Positions 48,239-57,443 of a stretch of 64,000 nt of DNA are shown in pieces. Within the stretch, counting starts at the first letter, position 1, and the number at the start of each line of letters is the position of its first letter. The position numbers and the translations under genes were made by a program. Origin of the DNA: Cypionkella sp049896245 (lineage in GTDB: Bacteria > Pseudomonadota > Alphaproteobacteria > Rhodobacterales > Rhodobacteraceae); NCBI RefSeq assembly GCF_049896245.1, contig NZ_JAFCTX010000007.1, positions 1-64,000 of the forward strand, given 5' to 3'. Under the pieces are notes generated by a model. It had not been told where the DNA came from and made no database searches. It saw only the letters and a list, made by a program, of their open reading frames with translations.

Positions 48239-49549
48239 ATGTCAGACCTTTTCGACACCCCCGGAAAACCCGTGCCAGAGGCCCCGCGCCCCTTGGCGGA
48301 CCGCCTGCGTCCGCGCAATCTGTCCGAGGTGATCGGTCAATCCCACGTCCTCGGCCCCGATGGCCCGCTGGGTGCAATGATCGCCGCCCACAGCCTATCC
48401 TCGCTGATCCTCTGGGGCCCACCGGGCGTTGGTAAAACCACCATCGCGAGGCTTCTTGCACATGCGTCCGACCTCGCCTTCGTGCAAATCTCGGCCATCT
48501 TTACCGGCGTGCCGGACCTACGCAAAATGTTCGAATCTGCTAAAATTCGCCGCCAAAACGGCCAAGGCACGCTGCTATTTGTCGATGAAATCCATCGCTT
48601 CAACAAAGCCCAGCAAGACGGCTTCCTGCCTTATATGGAGGACGGCACTATCCTGCTGGTCGGGGCCACCACCGAAAACCCCAGCTTCGAGCTCAATGCC
48701 GCTCTGCTCTCCCGCGCCCAAGTCATCATCCTCGAACGCCTCAACCTGATCGACCTCGAACTGCTCGCCCAACGCGCGGAAAAAGACCTCAACCGCGCAC
48801 TGCCGCTGAGGGGAGACGCCCGCGAAGCGATCATCGAGATGGCCGACGGCGATGGCCGCGCTCTGTTGAACCTGATCGAGCAAGTCGCCGCGTGGAAGCT
48901 CGACAAACCGCTGACCCGCGACCAGCTTTCCACCCGCCTGATGCGCCGCGCAAGCAAATACGACAAATCAGGCGAGGAGCATTACAACCTGATCTCCGCC
49001 CTGCACAAATCGGTGCGCGGATCAGATCCCGACGCGGCGCTCTACTGGTTCGCGCGCATGCTCGAAGGCGGCGAAGACCCGCGCTTTCTCGCCCGCCGCA
49101 TCACCCGCATGGCGGTCGAAGACGTAGGCTTGGCCGACCCGCAAGCCCAGCAAATCTGCTTGGAGTCGTGGAACACCTATGAGCGCTTAGGCTCCCCCGA
49201 AGGCGAACTGGCCCTCGCGCAAGCCCTCGTCTACCTCGCCCTCGCCCCCAAATCCAACGCGGTCTACGTAGCCTACAAAGCCGCCCGCGCCAGTGCCCGC
49301 GAAACGGGAAGCCAGCCGCCCCCCCTGCATATAAGAAACGCCCCCACCAAGCTGATGAAAGACATCGGCTACGGTGCGGGCTATGCCTATGACCACGATG
49401 CCGAAGATAGCTTCTCGGGCCAAAACTACTTCCCCGACGATATGAAACGCCCGATCTACTACACCCCACCCGAGCGCGGCTTCGAGCGTGAACTGAAAAA
49501 ACGCATCGACTATTTCGTCAAACTCCGCGCCAAAAGAAACACCGACTAG
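48239..49549 (+). CDS. rarA: Replication-associated recombination protein A (RarA/MgsA)
   Basis: RarA is an AAA+ ATPase that acts at stalled replication forks and resembles clamp loaders. The 436-residue protein has Walker A ILWGPPGVGKTTIA, Walker B TLLFVDEIHRFNKAQ, VGATTENPSFELNAALLSRA and the C-terminal MgsA domain (EDVGLADPQA, FPDDM). Length is normal. In related genomes it lies close to rplQ and the crcB-rluC genes, which agrees with the present neighbours. Confidence 0.95.
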   Translation: MSDLFDTPGKPVPEAPRPLADRLRPRNLSEVIGQSHVLGPDGPLGAMIAAHSLSSLILWGPPGVGKTTIARLLAHASDLAFVQISAIFTGVPDLRKMFESAKIRRQNGQGTLLFVDEIHRFNKAQQDGFLPYMEDGTILLVGATTENPSFELNAALLSRAQVIILERLNLIDLELLAQRAEKDLNRALPLRGDAREAIIEMADGDGRALLNLIEQVAAWKLDKPLTRDQLSTRLMRRASKYDKSGEEHYNLISALHKSVRGSDPDAALYWFARMLEGGEDPRFLARRITRMAVEDVGLADPQAQQICLESWNTYERLGSPEGELALAQALVYLALAPKSNAVYVAYKAARASARETGSQPPPLHIRNAPTKLMKDIGYGAGYAYDHDAEDSFSGQNYFPDDMKRPIYYTPPERGFERELKKRIDYFVKLRAKRNTD

Positions 49550-49706
49550 CCGTTTTACATTGGCCTAAATATCCCCCGCGGAGCGACCCAGCCCTGCCAT
49601 CAAACAGCCCTGTCAAACCTCTGCCCCCCCGCGCCAGCGAAAAGCGCGCGCCAGCAAGCGCTGAGCGGCAGTTGACAAATCCCCCGCCTGCGCCCAATGA
49701 AAACCC

Positions 49707-50057
49707 ATGTTCTACACGCTCTCCCAAGTCGCCCTCGGCGGCGCCATTGGCTCGGTTTTGCGCCACTTGTGCATCTCGACCCTCGGCGCACCCTGGGCCA
49801 CCGCCCTCGTCAACATCGCGGGCAGCTTTGTCATGGGCATCTGCTTTGTCACCCTCAGCCGCTCAAACCTGTCCCCCCTCTTGATGACAGGCGTGCTCGG
49901 CGGCTTCACCACCTTCTCCGCCTTTAGCCTAGACACATTAAAACTCTGGCAATCCGGCCAAATCCCGCAGGCCGCAGCCTATACGCTGGCCTCCGTCACC
50001 CTCTCTCTCATAGCCGTCGCCCTTGGCGCAGCCCTAGCCCGTGGAGCCCTCGCATGA
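49707..50057 (+). CDS. crcB: Fluoride ion transporter CrcB
   Basis: CrcB/Fluc proteins form dimeric fluoride channels in the inner membrane. The 116 residues have four hydrophobic segments and the family signatures GGAIGSVLRH, ALVNIAGSFVMG (N-x-x-G-S-F) and GVLGGFTTFSAFSLDT. No fluoride riboswitch is recognised upstream. The ATG of the next gene overlaps its stop (ATGA). Confidence 0.93.
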   Translation: MFYTLSQVALGGAIGSVLRHLCISTLGAPWATALVNIAGSFVMGICFVTLSRSNLSPLLMTGVLGGFTTFSAFSLDTLKLWQSGQIPQAAAYTLASVTLSLIAVALGAALARGALA

Positions 50058-51094
50058 GCGACGTTCAACTGATCACCGTCACCGAAGATGAAGGCGAGCA
50101 GCGCCTTGACCGCTGGTTCAAGCGCCGTTTTCCCCAAGTCACCCAAGGCCATGTCGAAAAGATGTGCCGCACCGGACAAGTCCGCGTCGATAGCGCACGC
50201 GCCAAGGCGTCCGATCACGTCAGCCCCGGCCAGACCATCCGCATCCCGCCCTTGCCGGATGCCGCAGCCCCGGTTGCCCGCCGCGCAGGCAGCTATTCGG
50301 CGGCGGACGAAAAGATGATCCAGAACGCCGTGCTGTGGAAGGATGAGCATATCATCATCCTCAACAAACCCCCTGGCCTGCCCAGCCAAGGCGGCTCCGG
50401 CCAAGGCGACCGCCACGTTGATGGCCTGACCGAAGCGCTGAAATTCGGCTATAAAGAGCGCCCGAAACTGGTCCACCGCCTCGATAAAGACACCTCCGGC
50501 CTGTTGATGCTGGCCCGCACCGACCGCGTTGCGCGTGCGCTGTCCGAAGCCCTGCGCCACCGCCTCACCCGCAAAATCTACTGGGCCGCCGTCGCAGGTG
50601 TGCCGCATCCCCGGCAAGGCTCGATCAAATACGGCCTGCAAAAATCCGGCGGCGGCAAGTATGGCGACGAGAAGATGATCTGCATCCATCCCGCCAAAAT
50701 GGCCGAACACCCCGATGCCAAACGCGCGCAGACCGATTATTTCACCCTGTGGTTCTTGGGAAGTCGCCTGTCGTGGATGGCGCTGGAACCTGTCACCGGA
50801 CGCACCCACCAGCTGCGTGCGCACATGGCCGAAATGGGCCATCCGATCTTGGGCGACAGCAAATATGGCCCGACGGGAACCGAGAATATGGGTGACGGTT
50901 GGGGGGCCAGCATCGGCGGTGACATCTCTCGCAAGCTGCACCTGCACGCCCGCATGCTGACCATCGAACACCCGATCCTGAAGAAAATGATGACCTTCAC
51001 CGCGCCCCTGCCGGAACACATGGCCCGCACTTGGAAAACCCTCGATTGGGGCGAAAACCAAGTGCCCGCCGATCCGTTTTCGGGCTTTGAATAG
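50054..51094 (+). CDS. rluC: RluC/RluD-type pseudouridine synthase
   Basis: The enzyme isomerises uridines in 23S rRNA. The 346-residue protein has an N-terminal S4 RNA-binding domain (QRLDRWFKRRFPQVTQGHVE), a catalytic domain with VHRLDKDTSGLLMLARTD (catalytic D in HRLDKDTSG) and TGRTHQLRAHMAEMGHPILG. RluC and RluD cannot be separated by eye; RluC is suggested by the gene neighbourhood in relatives. It overlaps crcB. Confidence 0.9.
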   Translation: MSDVQLITVTEDEGEQRLDRWFKRRFPQVTQGHVEKMCRTGQVRVDSARAKASDHVSPGQTIRIPPLPDAAAPVARRAGSYSAADEKMIQNAVLWKDEHIIILNKPPGLPSQGGSGQGDRHVDGLTEALKFGYKERPKLVHRLDKDTSGLLMLARTDRVARALSEALRHRLTRKIYWAAVAGVPHPRQGSIKYGLQKSGGGKYGDEKMICIHPAKMAEHPDAKRAQTDYFTLWFLGSRLSWMALEPVTGRTHQLRAHMAEMGHPILGDSKYGPTGTENMGDGWGASIGGDISRKLHLHARMLTIEHPILKKMMTFTAPLPEHMARTWKTLDWGENQVPADPFSGFE

Positions 51095-51107
51095 GCGGGG
51101 CCGATAA

Positions 51108-51815
51108 TTGAGTGCGTGGACAGCGAAACGCTTTTGGAAACAAGCCGAGGCTAGCGCCTGCGACGGCGGTTTCACCGTAACCCTTGATGGCCGGGCGGTG
51201 AAAACCCCGGCCAAGCGTCTGCTGGTTCTGCCCACCATGGCGATGGCCGAGGTGATCGCCGCCGAGTGGGACGCCCAACAAGGCCGCGTCAAACCTGAAA
51301 CTATGCCCGCCACACGCGCGGCCAATTCTGCCATCGACAATGTGGCGATCCAATTTGCCGCCGTGGCGCATGACCTCGCCCGCTACGGCGAAACCGATCT
51401 TTTGTGCTACCGCGCCACTGGCCCGCAAGAATTGATCGACCGCCAAGCCGACGCATGGAATCCGCTGCTGGCTTGGTCCGCCGCCGCCCTGCGCGCCCCT
51501 CTGATCGCCACCTCTGGCGTGATGCACATCCGCCAACCAGAAACCTCGGTCGCCAAGTTGACAGCCCATGTCCATGCCTTCACTCCGTTTCAACTCGCCG
51601 CTGTGCATGATCTGATCGCCATCTCTGGCTCCTTGATCCTCGCGCTCGCCGTCACCCGAGGCAGGCTTTCGCTCGACGAGGCATGGCGTTTAAGCCGAAT
51701 CGACGAGACATGGCAGAACGAACTCTGGGGCATCGACGAAGATGCGGCCGCGTTAGAATCGCTTAAACGGCAGGCACTGGCCGAAGCGGCACGATTCTTC
51801 GCATTGTGCGGGTAA
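51108..51815 (+). CDS. ATP12-family F1-ATPase assembly chaperone
   Basis: The 235-residue protein matches the ATP12 family: WTAKRFWKQAEASACDGGFT, VTLDGRAVKTPAKRLLVLPT and ETDLLCYRATGPQELIDRQA. ATP12 in mitochondria binds the alpha subunit of F1 during assembly, and homologues are confined mainly to alphaproteobacteria. The start codon is TTG at 51108, with GGCGGGG upstream. It is 13 bp after the pseudouridine synthase gene. Confidence 0.9.
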   Translation: MSAWTAKRFWKQAEASACDGGFTVTLDGRAVKTPAKRLLVLPTMAMAEVIAAEWDAQQGRVKPETMPATRAANSAIDNVAIQFAAVAHDLARYGETDLLCYRATGPQELIDRQADAWNPLLAWSAAALRAPLIATSGVMHIRQPETSVAKLTAHVHAFTPFQLAAVHDLIAISGSLILALAVTRGRLSLDEAWRLSRIDETWQNELWGIDEDAAALESLKRQALAEAARFFALCG

Positions 51816-52046
51816 CAATCTTCTCCCATCTTGCCGCTTCTTTGCACATTCTGTCTGTCTGACTGCCCCAAAGCGTTATGATAGCGGTAAAATCCGTTAT
51901 ATTGGCAGTTTTGCTTGACCGATTGCACAGCTATGCCAAGTATGACCGACACTGACGACGCAGTTCGTCATGGGGAGCGTACCCGTATAACATGCGGGAC
52001 ATATAACCTTCGCCCGAAAAACGGGCGGAAACAGCAAGAGGTAAGA

Positions 52047-53063
52047 ATGAAAAAATCCGTATTCTTCGGCGCACTCGCGGCCACCACCGTCCTGGCAGGC
52101 TCGGCATTTGCCGGCACGCTGGATGACGTGAAAGCCCGTGGCGAGCTGATCTGCGGCGCGAACGTCGGTCTGACCGGCTTTGGCGCACCGGATGCAACCG
52201 GCGCTTACAAAGGCTTCGACGTTGATCTGTGCAAAGCCATCGCCGCCGCCGTTCTCGGCGACGCGTCGAAAGTCAAATACGTCCCCACCACCGGCGAGAC
52301 TCGCTTCACCGCACTGGCTTCCGGCGAAGTTGATGTGCTGATCCGTAACTCCACCTGGACCTTCTCGCGCGATACCGACCTCAAGTTCGATTTCGTCGCG
52401 GTGAACTACTATGACGGCCAAGGCTTCATGGTGAAAAAAGAGCTGGGCGTTTCGTCCGCCAAAGAACTTGATGGCGCGACCGTCTGTATCCAGACCGGCA
52501 CCACGACCGAGCTGAACTTGGCTGACTTCTTCAAGTCGAACAACATCAGCTACACCCCGGTCACCGTTGGTGACGACTCGGAAGCGCTGCGTCAATATGA
52601 TGCCGGTGCTTGCGATGCCTACACCACCGACGCGTCTGGCCTTGCTGCGTCGCGCGCTTCGCTGGCAAACCCGGCTGACCACATCATCCTGCCGGAAATC
52701 ATTTCGAAAGAGCCGCTCGGCCCGGTCGTGCGTCATGGCGACAACAACTGGGGCGATATCGTCCGTTGGACCTATTTCGCGCTGCTTGAAGCTGAAGAAA
52801 AGGGCATCACCAAGGCCAATATCGACACCGTTGGCACCTCAACGACCGACCCGGAAGTCAAGCGTTTGCTTGGTCTTGAAGGCGACATGGGCGCGATGAT
52901 GGGGCTTGATAAAGAATGGGCCAAACGCGCGATCGCCGCTTCCGGCAATTATGGCGAGATCTTTGAAACCAACATCGGCACCTCTACTCCGATCGGTCTG
53001 GCACGCGGCCTGAACGCGCTCTGGACCCAAGGTGGTCTGCAATACGCTCCGCCGTTCCGGTAA
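52047..53063 (+). CDS. aapJ: General L-amino acid ABC transporter, binding protein
   Basis: The 338-residue periplasmic protein has a signal peptide (MKKSVFFGALAATTVLAG, cleavage near SAFA-G) followed by the family 3 solute-binding fold: GELICGANVGLTGFG, YKGFDVDLCKAIAAAVLGD, and GETRFTALASGEVDVLIRNS. It binds several L-amino acids for import by AapQMP; in Rhodobacter the same system is named BztABCD and takes glutamate, glutamine, aspartate and asparagine. The start at 52047 after AAGAGGT fits the signal peptide. A stem-loop follows, which typically raises binding-protein mRNA relative to the other genes. Confidence 0.94.
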   Translation: MKKSVFFGALAATTVLAGSAFAGTLDDVKARGELICGANVGLTGFGAPDATGAYKGFDVDLCKAIAAAVLGDASKVKYVPTTGETRFTALASGEVDVLIRNSTWTFSRDTDLKFDFVAVNYYDGQGFMVKKELGVSSAKELDGATVCIQTGTTTELNLADFFKSNNISYTPVTVGDDSEALRQYDAGACDAYTTDASGLAASRASLANPADHIILPEIISKEPLGPVVRHGDNNWGDIVRWTYFALLEAEEKGITKANIDTVGTSTTDPEVKRLLGLEGDMGAMMGLDKEWAKRAIAASGNYGEIFETNIGTSTPIGLARGLNALWTQGGLQYAPPFR

Positions 53064-53075
53064 TATCCAATCAAC

Positions 53076-53099
53076 AGGGCGCGGTGAAAACCGCGCCCT
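53076..53099 (+). terminator. Stem-loop between aapJ and aapQ
   Basis: AGGGCGCGGT pairs with ACCGCGCCCT around GAAA, without a T tract. Such hairpins after binding-protein genes protect the upstream message and reduce read-through into the permease genes. Confidence 0.65.
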
Positions 53100-53207
53100 A
53101 CTGTTAACCAAGATCACTTCATCTTGATCCGGCACATCACCTGACCGCAGGGGACCACCCCAAACGACCGGCAAAAGTCCGGCAGCGGTAGGGCAGGGGG
53201 AATACAT

Positions 53208-54470
53208 ATGACGCTCGTGACCGAGCCACCGAAAGCAAACTTTCGGTTGGGCATGCTGATATACGACACCCGCTACCGCAGCTACACCATCCAGATCATC
53301 GTGTTGATCTTGTTCCTGATGGGTGTTGCGTGGCTGGCCAACAACACGATCGAGAACCTTGCCGCCAAGGACAAAGACATCAACTTTGGCTTCCTGTGGA
53401 ACCGCGCAGGCTACGACATTGACCAACACCTGATCCCCTACACCAATGATGATAGCCATTTCCGCGCTTTGCTGGTGGGCTTGGGTAATACGCTCGTCGT
53501 CGCCCTCGTCGGCTGCATCCTGTCCACCGTGCTCGGCGTGATCATCGGCGTGCTGCGGTTGTCGAAAAACTGGCTCGTCGCCCGCCTGATGACCGTTTAT
53601 ATCGAGATCTTCCGCAACATCCCCCTGCTTTTGTGGATCATCCTCGTCTACGTGGTGTTCTCGGAAACCCGGCCCGAGCCGAAAGCCTTCAAAATCGTCG
53701 AAGGCCAAGTCTCTGCCGCACATATGAATTTCTTCGACACCATTGCCGTCACCAACCGCGGCACCAACGTGCCCGCACCGCTGCTGACCAATCCGCTGCC
53801 CACCCTGCACATTGGCTTCATGCCGATCAGCCTGTCGTTGATCGCGGTGATCGCCGTAATTGCCGCCTCAATCTACGCCAACATCCTGCTGCGCCGCCGC
53901 ACCAAGATCACCCAGGAGGCCACCGGCATCCGCCCCACCATCTGGTGGAAATCGGTGCTGATCCTGTTCGTGCCCGTCGTGGCCCTGCTGTTCGCGATGG
54001 GCCTGCATTGGGAATATCCGGTGTTCAAGGGCTTCAACTTCAAGGGCGGCATCAACATCGCCCATTCCTTCACCGCCCTCACCATCGCCCTTACCCTTTA
54101 CTACGCCTCGGTCATCGCCGAAACCGTCCGCGCCGGCATCCAATCCGTCAGCCGGGGTCAATCCGAGGCCGCCTATGCGCTTGGGCTGCGTCCTAACCGC
54201 ACGATGAATCTGGTGATCCTGCCGCAAGCCCTGCGCGTTATTATCCCACCGCTGATTTCGCAATATCTGTCGCTGACCAAGGATACCTCGCTGGGCATCG
54301 CCGTCAGCTACCTTGATTTGCGCGGCACTCTGGGCGGCATCACCCTGAACCAAACCGGGCGCGAGTTGGAATGTATGACCCTGATGATGCTGATCTATTT
54401 GATCATCAGCCTGATCATTTCTGCGGTGATGAACGCCTATAACGCCTCTGTCAAACTGAAGGAGCGTTAA
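53208..54470 (+). CDS. aapQ: General L-amino acid ABC transporter permease AapQ
   Basis: The 420-residue inner-membrane permease has about eight spans. It contains an N-terminal segment (YRSYTIQIIVLILFLMGVAW) and the two parts of the HisM-type permease domain, including YIEIFRNIPLLLWIILVYVV and the EAA loop GQSEAAYALGLRPNRTMNLV. With AapM it forms the pore. A proline-poor insertion of about 100 residues splits the permease domain, a known trait of AapQ. aapM starts 2 bp later. Confidence 0.93.
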   Translation: MTLVTEPPKANFRLGMLIYDTRYRSYTIQIIVLILFLMGVAWLANNTIENLAAKDKDINFGFLWNRAGYDIDQHLIPYTNDDSHFRALLVGLGNTLVVALVGCILSTVLGVIIGVLRLSKNWLVARLMTVYIEIFRNIPLLLWIILVYVVFSETRPEPKAFKIVEGQVSAAHMNFFDTIAVTNRGTNVPAPLLTNPLPTLHIGFMPISLSLIAVIAVIAASIYANILLRRRTKITQEATGIRPTIWWKSVLILFVPVVALLFAMGLHWEYPVFKGFNFKGGINIAHSFTALTIALTLYYASVIAETVRAGIQSVSRGQSEAAYALGLRPNRTMNLVILPQALRVIIPPLISQYLSLTKDTSLGIAVSYLDLRGTLGGITLNQTGRELECMTLMMLIYLIISLIISAVMNAYNASVKLKER

Positions 54471-54471
54471 G

Positions 54472-55914
54472 ATGTCCCTCCTGTATATCCGCCGCGACAT
54501 GCTCGCCCCGCAGGCTCCGCCAGCCTCGCAAAGCGGCGCGATCCGCTGGGTGCGTGAGAACCTTCTCTCCGGCCCGTTCAACACCATCCTGACGCTGCTG
54601 GCGATCTGGACCCTCTATCAACTGATTGCTTTGTCATGGCCATGGCTGGCAAACGGGGTGTGGAGCAACGCCAACTCGATGGCCGATTGCCGCAAAATCG
54701 TCGCCGCAAGCGCAGGCCCCGACGCTTCGGGGGCTTGCTGGGCGATGATCCGCGAGCGTTGGTCGCAGTTCATCTTCGGCTTCTACCCGCCAAGCCTGTG
54801 GTGGCGGCCAATCCTGACCTTTGCTTTGATGTTCACAGCCCTCGCCCCCGTGCTTTATGCCGACAACAAAAGTGCGATGGCCAAACTCTGCGGTGTGGTC
54901 ACGGCCCTGATGGCGCTTTGCCTGCTCGGTGCCCAAGGGCTTACCTTCACCACCATCCTCGCCACCGCTTTGATGGCAGCCCTCACCGCCATCGCTGCGA
55001 TCAAACCCCGCGCGCTACTGATCGTCACCCTGCTGTTCCCATTCGTCGCGCTTTGGCTTTTGTGGGGCGGCTCGGTCTGGGGGCCCATCGTGGCGCTGAT
55101 CGGCTTCATGGTTTTGGCCGTGGTTTATAGCATCGTCGCACCGAAACTGGGCCCGGTCATGGGTGCAAGCGCAGGCTTCATCGCCGCCTGCCTTTGGTGG
55201 TTGTTCCTGCAATCCTATGTCTCCGAGGCATGGCAAGCCCTGCTACCGTTTGAGCTGACCTACGTCAACTCGGACAAATTCGGCGGCTTCCTGCTGGCCT
55301 TTGTCATCGGCGTGGCCTCGATCTCGATCTCGCTGCCCCTCGGCATCCTGCTCGCGTTGGGCCGCCGCTCGGATATGTTCCTCGTCAAAACCCTGTCCGT
55401 CGGTTTTATCGAGTTTGTCCGCGGCGTGCCGTTGATCACCATGCTGTTCACCGCCTCGCTACTGCTGCAATATTTCCTGCCGCCGCAAACCAAGTTCGAC
55501 CTGATCCTGCGCGTCGTCATCCTCGTCACCATCTTCTCGGCCGCCTATAATGCCGAAGTGGTGCGCGGGGGCCTCGCCGCCCTGCCACGCGGCCAGTATG
55601 AGGCTGCCGACGCTTTGGGTCTGGATTACTGGCAAGCGCAACGGCTGATCATCATGCCGCAAGCGCTGAAAATCTCGATCCCCGGCATTGTGTCAACCTT
55701 CATCGGCCTGTTCAAAGACACCACCCTCGTGTCCTTCGTCGGCCTCGCCGATCCGCTCCGCGGCATCACCACCATCGTGCGCGCCGACATCGCGTGGAAG
55801 GGCATCTACTGGGAGCCTTACATCTTCGTCGGCGGCATCTTCTTTATCGTCTGCTTCGGCATGTCCCGATACTCGATGTATCTGGAGAACAAGCTGAAGA
55901 CTGATCACCGTTAA
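54472..55914 (+). CDS. aapM: General L-amino acid ABC transporter permease AapM
   Basis: The 480-residue permease pairs with AapQ. Key parts are SVGFIEFVRGVPLITMLFTA and the EAA loop GQYEAADALGLDYWQAQRLI that contacts the ATPase. It is longer than the rhizobial protein, mainly through extra hydrophobic segments around residues 110-225 (GVVTALMALCLLGAQGLTFT and following). This resembles the Rhodobacter BztC arrangement. It starts 2 bp after aapQ and ends 16 bp before aapP. Confidence 0.93.
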   Translation: MSLLYIRRDMLAPQAPPASQSGAIRWVRENLLSGPFNTILTLLAIWTLYQLIALSWPWLANGVWSNANSMADCRKIVAASAGPDASGACWAMIRERWSQFIFGFYPPSLWWRPILTFALMFTALAPVLYADNKSAMAKLCGVVTALMALCLLGAQGLTFTTILATALMAALTAIAAIKPRALLIVTLLFPFVALWLLWGGSVWGPIVALIGFMVLAVVYSIVAPKLGPVMGASAGFIAACLWWLFLQSYVSEAWQALLPFELTYVNSDKFGGFLLAFVIGVASISISLPLGILLALGRRSDMFLVKTLSVGFIEFVRGVPLITMLFTASLLLQYFLPPQTKFDLILRVVILVTIFSAAYNAEVVRGGLAALPRGQYEAADALGLDYWQAQRLIIMPQALKISIPGIVSTFIGLFKDTTLVSFVGLADPLRGITTIVRADIAWKGIYWEPYIFVGGIFFIVCFGMSRYSMYLENKLKTDHR

Positions 55915-55929
55915 TAAGGGACTTACATC

Positions 55930-56709
55930 ATGGCAGAACACGCAATCGACCGCAGCAAAATGCAAGTCTCGGATGAGGTCGCAATCCAGATCACCAATAT
56001 GAACAAGTGGTACGGCACTTTCCACGTCTTGCGCGACATCAACATGACCGTCAACAAGGGCGAACGTATCGTGATCTGCGGCCCCTCAGGTTCCGGCAAA
56101 TCCACCCTGATCCGCTGCATCAACCGGCTGGAAGAACACCAGCAGGGCCAGATCATCGTCGACGGCACTGAACTCACCTCAGACCTCAAGAACATCGACA
56201 AGGTGCGCTCGGAAGTTGGCATGGTGTTCCAGCACTTCAACCTGTTCCCGCATCTGACGATCCTCGAAAACCTGACTCTGGCCCCAATCTGGGTCCGCAA
56301 GGTGCCCAAGCGCGAGGCCGAAGAAACCGCGATGTATTTCCTGCAAAAGGTGAAAATTCCCGAGCAGGCGCATAAATACCCCGGCCAGCTTTCCGGCGGC
56401 CAACAACAGCGCGTCGCCATCGCACGTTCGCTCTGCATGAAACCCCGCATCATGCTGTTCGACGAGCCGACCTCGGCCCTTGACCCCGAGATGATCAAAG
56501 AGGTGCTCGACACCATGATTTCGCTGGCCGAAGAAGGCATGACCATGCTCTGCGTCACCCACGAAATGGGCTTCGCGCAAGCCGTTGCCAACCGGGTGAT
56601 CTTCATGGACCAAGGCCAGATCGTCGAGCAAAACGAGCCACGCGAGTTCTTCAACAACCCGCAATCGGACCGCACCAAACTGTTCCTGTCGCAGATTCTA
56701 GGGCACTGA
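55930..56709 (+). CDS. aapP: General L-amino acid ABC transporter ATPase AapP
   Basis: The 259-residue ATPase powers the transporter at the cytoplasmic membrane face. Walker A is CGPSGSGKSTLIR (about residue 52), the Q loop MVFQHFNLFPHLT, the signature LSGGQQQRVAIARSLC and Walker B IMLFDEPTSALDPE, with the switch histidine in CVTHEMGFA. This is the last gene of aapJQMP, followed by a strong terminator. Confidence 0.95.
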   Translation: MAEHAIDRSKMQVSDEVAIQITNMNKWYGTFHVLRDINMTVNKGERIVICGPSGSGKSTLIRCINRLEEHQQGQIIVDGTELTSDLKNIDKVRSEVGMVFQHFNLFPHLTILENLTLAPIWVRKVPKREAEETAMYFLQKVKIPEQAHKYPGQLSGGQQQRVAIARSLCMKPRIMLFDEPTSALDPEMIKEVLDTMISLAEEGMTMLCVTHEMGFAQAVANRVIFMDQGQIVEQNEPREFFNNPQSDRTKLFLSQILGH

Positions 56710-56726
56710 ACTCCCAATCAAAAATG

Positions 56727-56758
56727 AAAAGGCGCCCCTGTTATGGGCGCCTTTTTAT
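56727..56758 (+). terminator. Terminator of the aap operon
   Basis: AAAAGGCGCCC pairs with GGGCGCCTTTT around a seven-base loop, with T residues after the stem, 18 bp after aapP. Confidence 0.92.
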
Positions 56759-56841
56759 AAAGACTGCTATGATGCGAAGCCATCCCGACGGGCTGGGATG
56801 TGATGAAAATTTCACGCTAGCGCAACAAAAAGCTGATATAA

Positions 56842-56857
56842 CCACAATATATTGTGG
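56842..56857. promoter_or_regulatory. Perfect palindrome between convergent genes
   Basis: CCACAATATATTGTGG is a perfect 16-bp inverted repeat in an AT-rich part (56760-56930) of the gap between aapP and sixA, whose 3' ends face each other. It looks like a dimeric regulator site, but no promoter or gene start is next to it. Confidence 0.35.
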
Positions 56858-56939
56858 AAAATCATTCTAAAATCGACATAAACCACAAGCCATTCCCCGC
56901 TGGGAAGATTATTTGGCAGCCGACTGCGCTTGTGTCAGA

Positions 56940-57443
56940 TCAAACCACCATCTCACGCGGAATGACAAAATCCACCGTCACCCCCTGCCCAAATCCAACC
57001 TGATCCCAGGCCTCCACCGCGAAATCGACCACCAAAGTCGCCCCCGTTGGATAGCGCGCAAATTCCGAATTCAGCGGCGCTGTCACCACCAATTTCTCGG
57101 CAAACTCGGCAATTCCCGGATTATGCCCGATCATCATCACCACATTCGCCTGCGCATGCCGCAACACCGCCAGCATCACATCCACCCCGGCATGATACAA
57201 AGCCGGTTTCAACTCCATCAACGGAGTTGCCGGCAACGCAGGCGCAATCCCCGACCAGGTCTGCCGAGTCCTGACCGCATCAGAACACAAAACCTTCTGT
57301 GGCACATACCCGCGTGAGGCCAGCCACTGCCCCAGATCCGCCGCAGCCGCGCGGCCCCGGTCATTCAAAGGTCGGTCGTGGTCCGGGCTAAGTGGATCGT
57401 CCCAAGCAGATTTGGCGTGGCGGGTCAAAATAAGGCGTTTCAT
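56940..57443 (-). CDS. sixA: SixA-type histidine phosphatase
   Basis: The 167-residue protein belongs to the histidine phosphatase (phosphoglycerate mutase-like) superfamily: catalytic motif MKRLILTRHAKSAWDDPL with the R-H pair, CSDAVRTRQTWSGI, and the second histidine in MIGHNPGIAEFA. SixA in E. coli removes phosphate from histidine phosphotransfer proteins; the exact substrate here is unknown. Its ATG overlaps the stop of the ferredoxin gene (ATGA), giving a three-gene minus-strand operon. Confidence 0.85.
   Translation of the reverse strand: MKRLILTRHAKSAWDDPLSPDHDRPLNDRGRAAAADLGQWLASRGYVPQKVLCSDAVRTRQTWSGIAPALPATPLMELKPALYHAGVDVMLAVLRHAQANVVMMIGHNPGIAEFAEKLVVTAPLNSEFARYPTGATLVVDFAVEAWDQVGFGQGVTVDFVIPREMVV

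Noticed and set aside
49549..49706. Fluoride riboswitch before crcB
   Set aside because: The short GC-rich gap does not show the conserved riboswitch core by eye.
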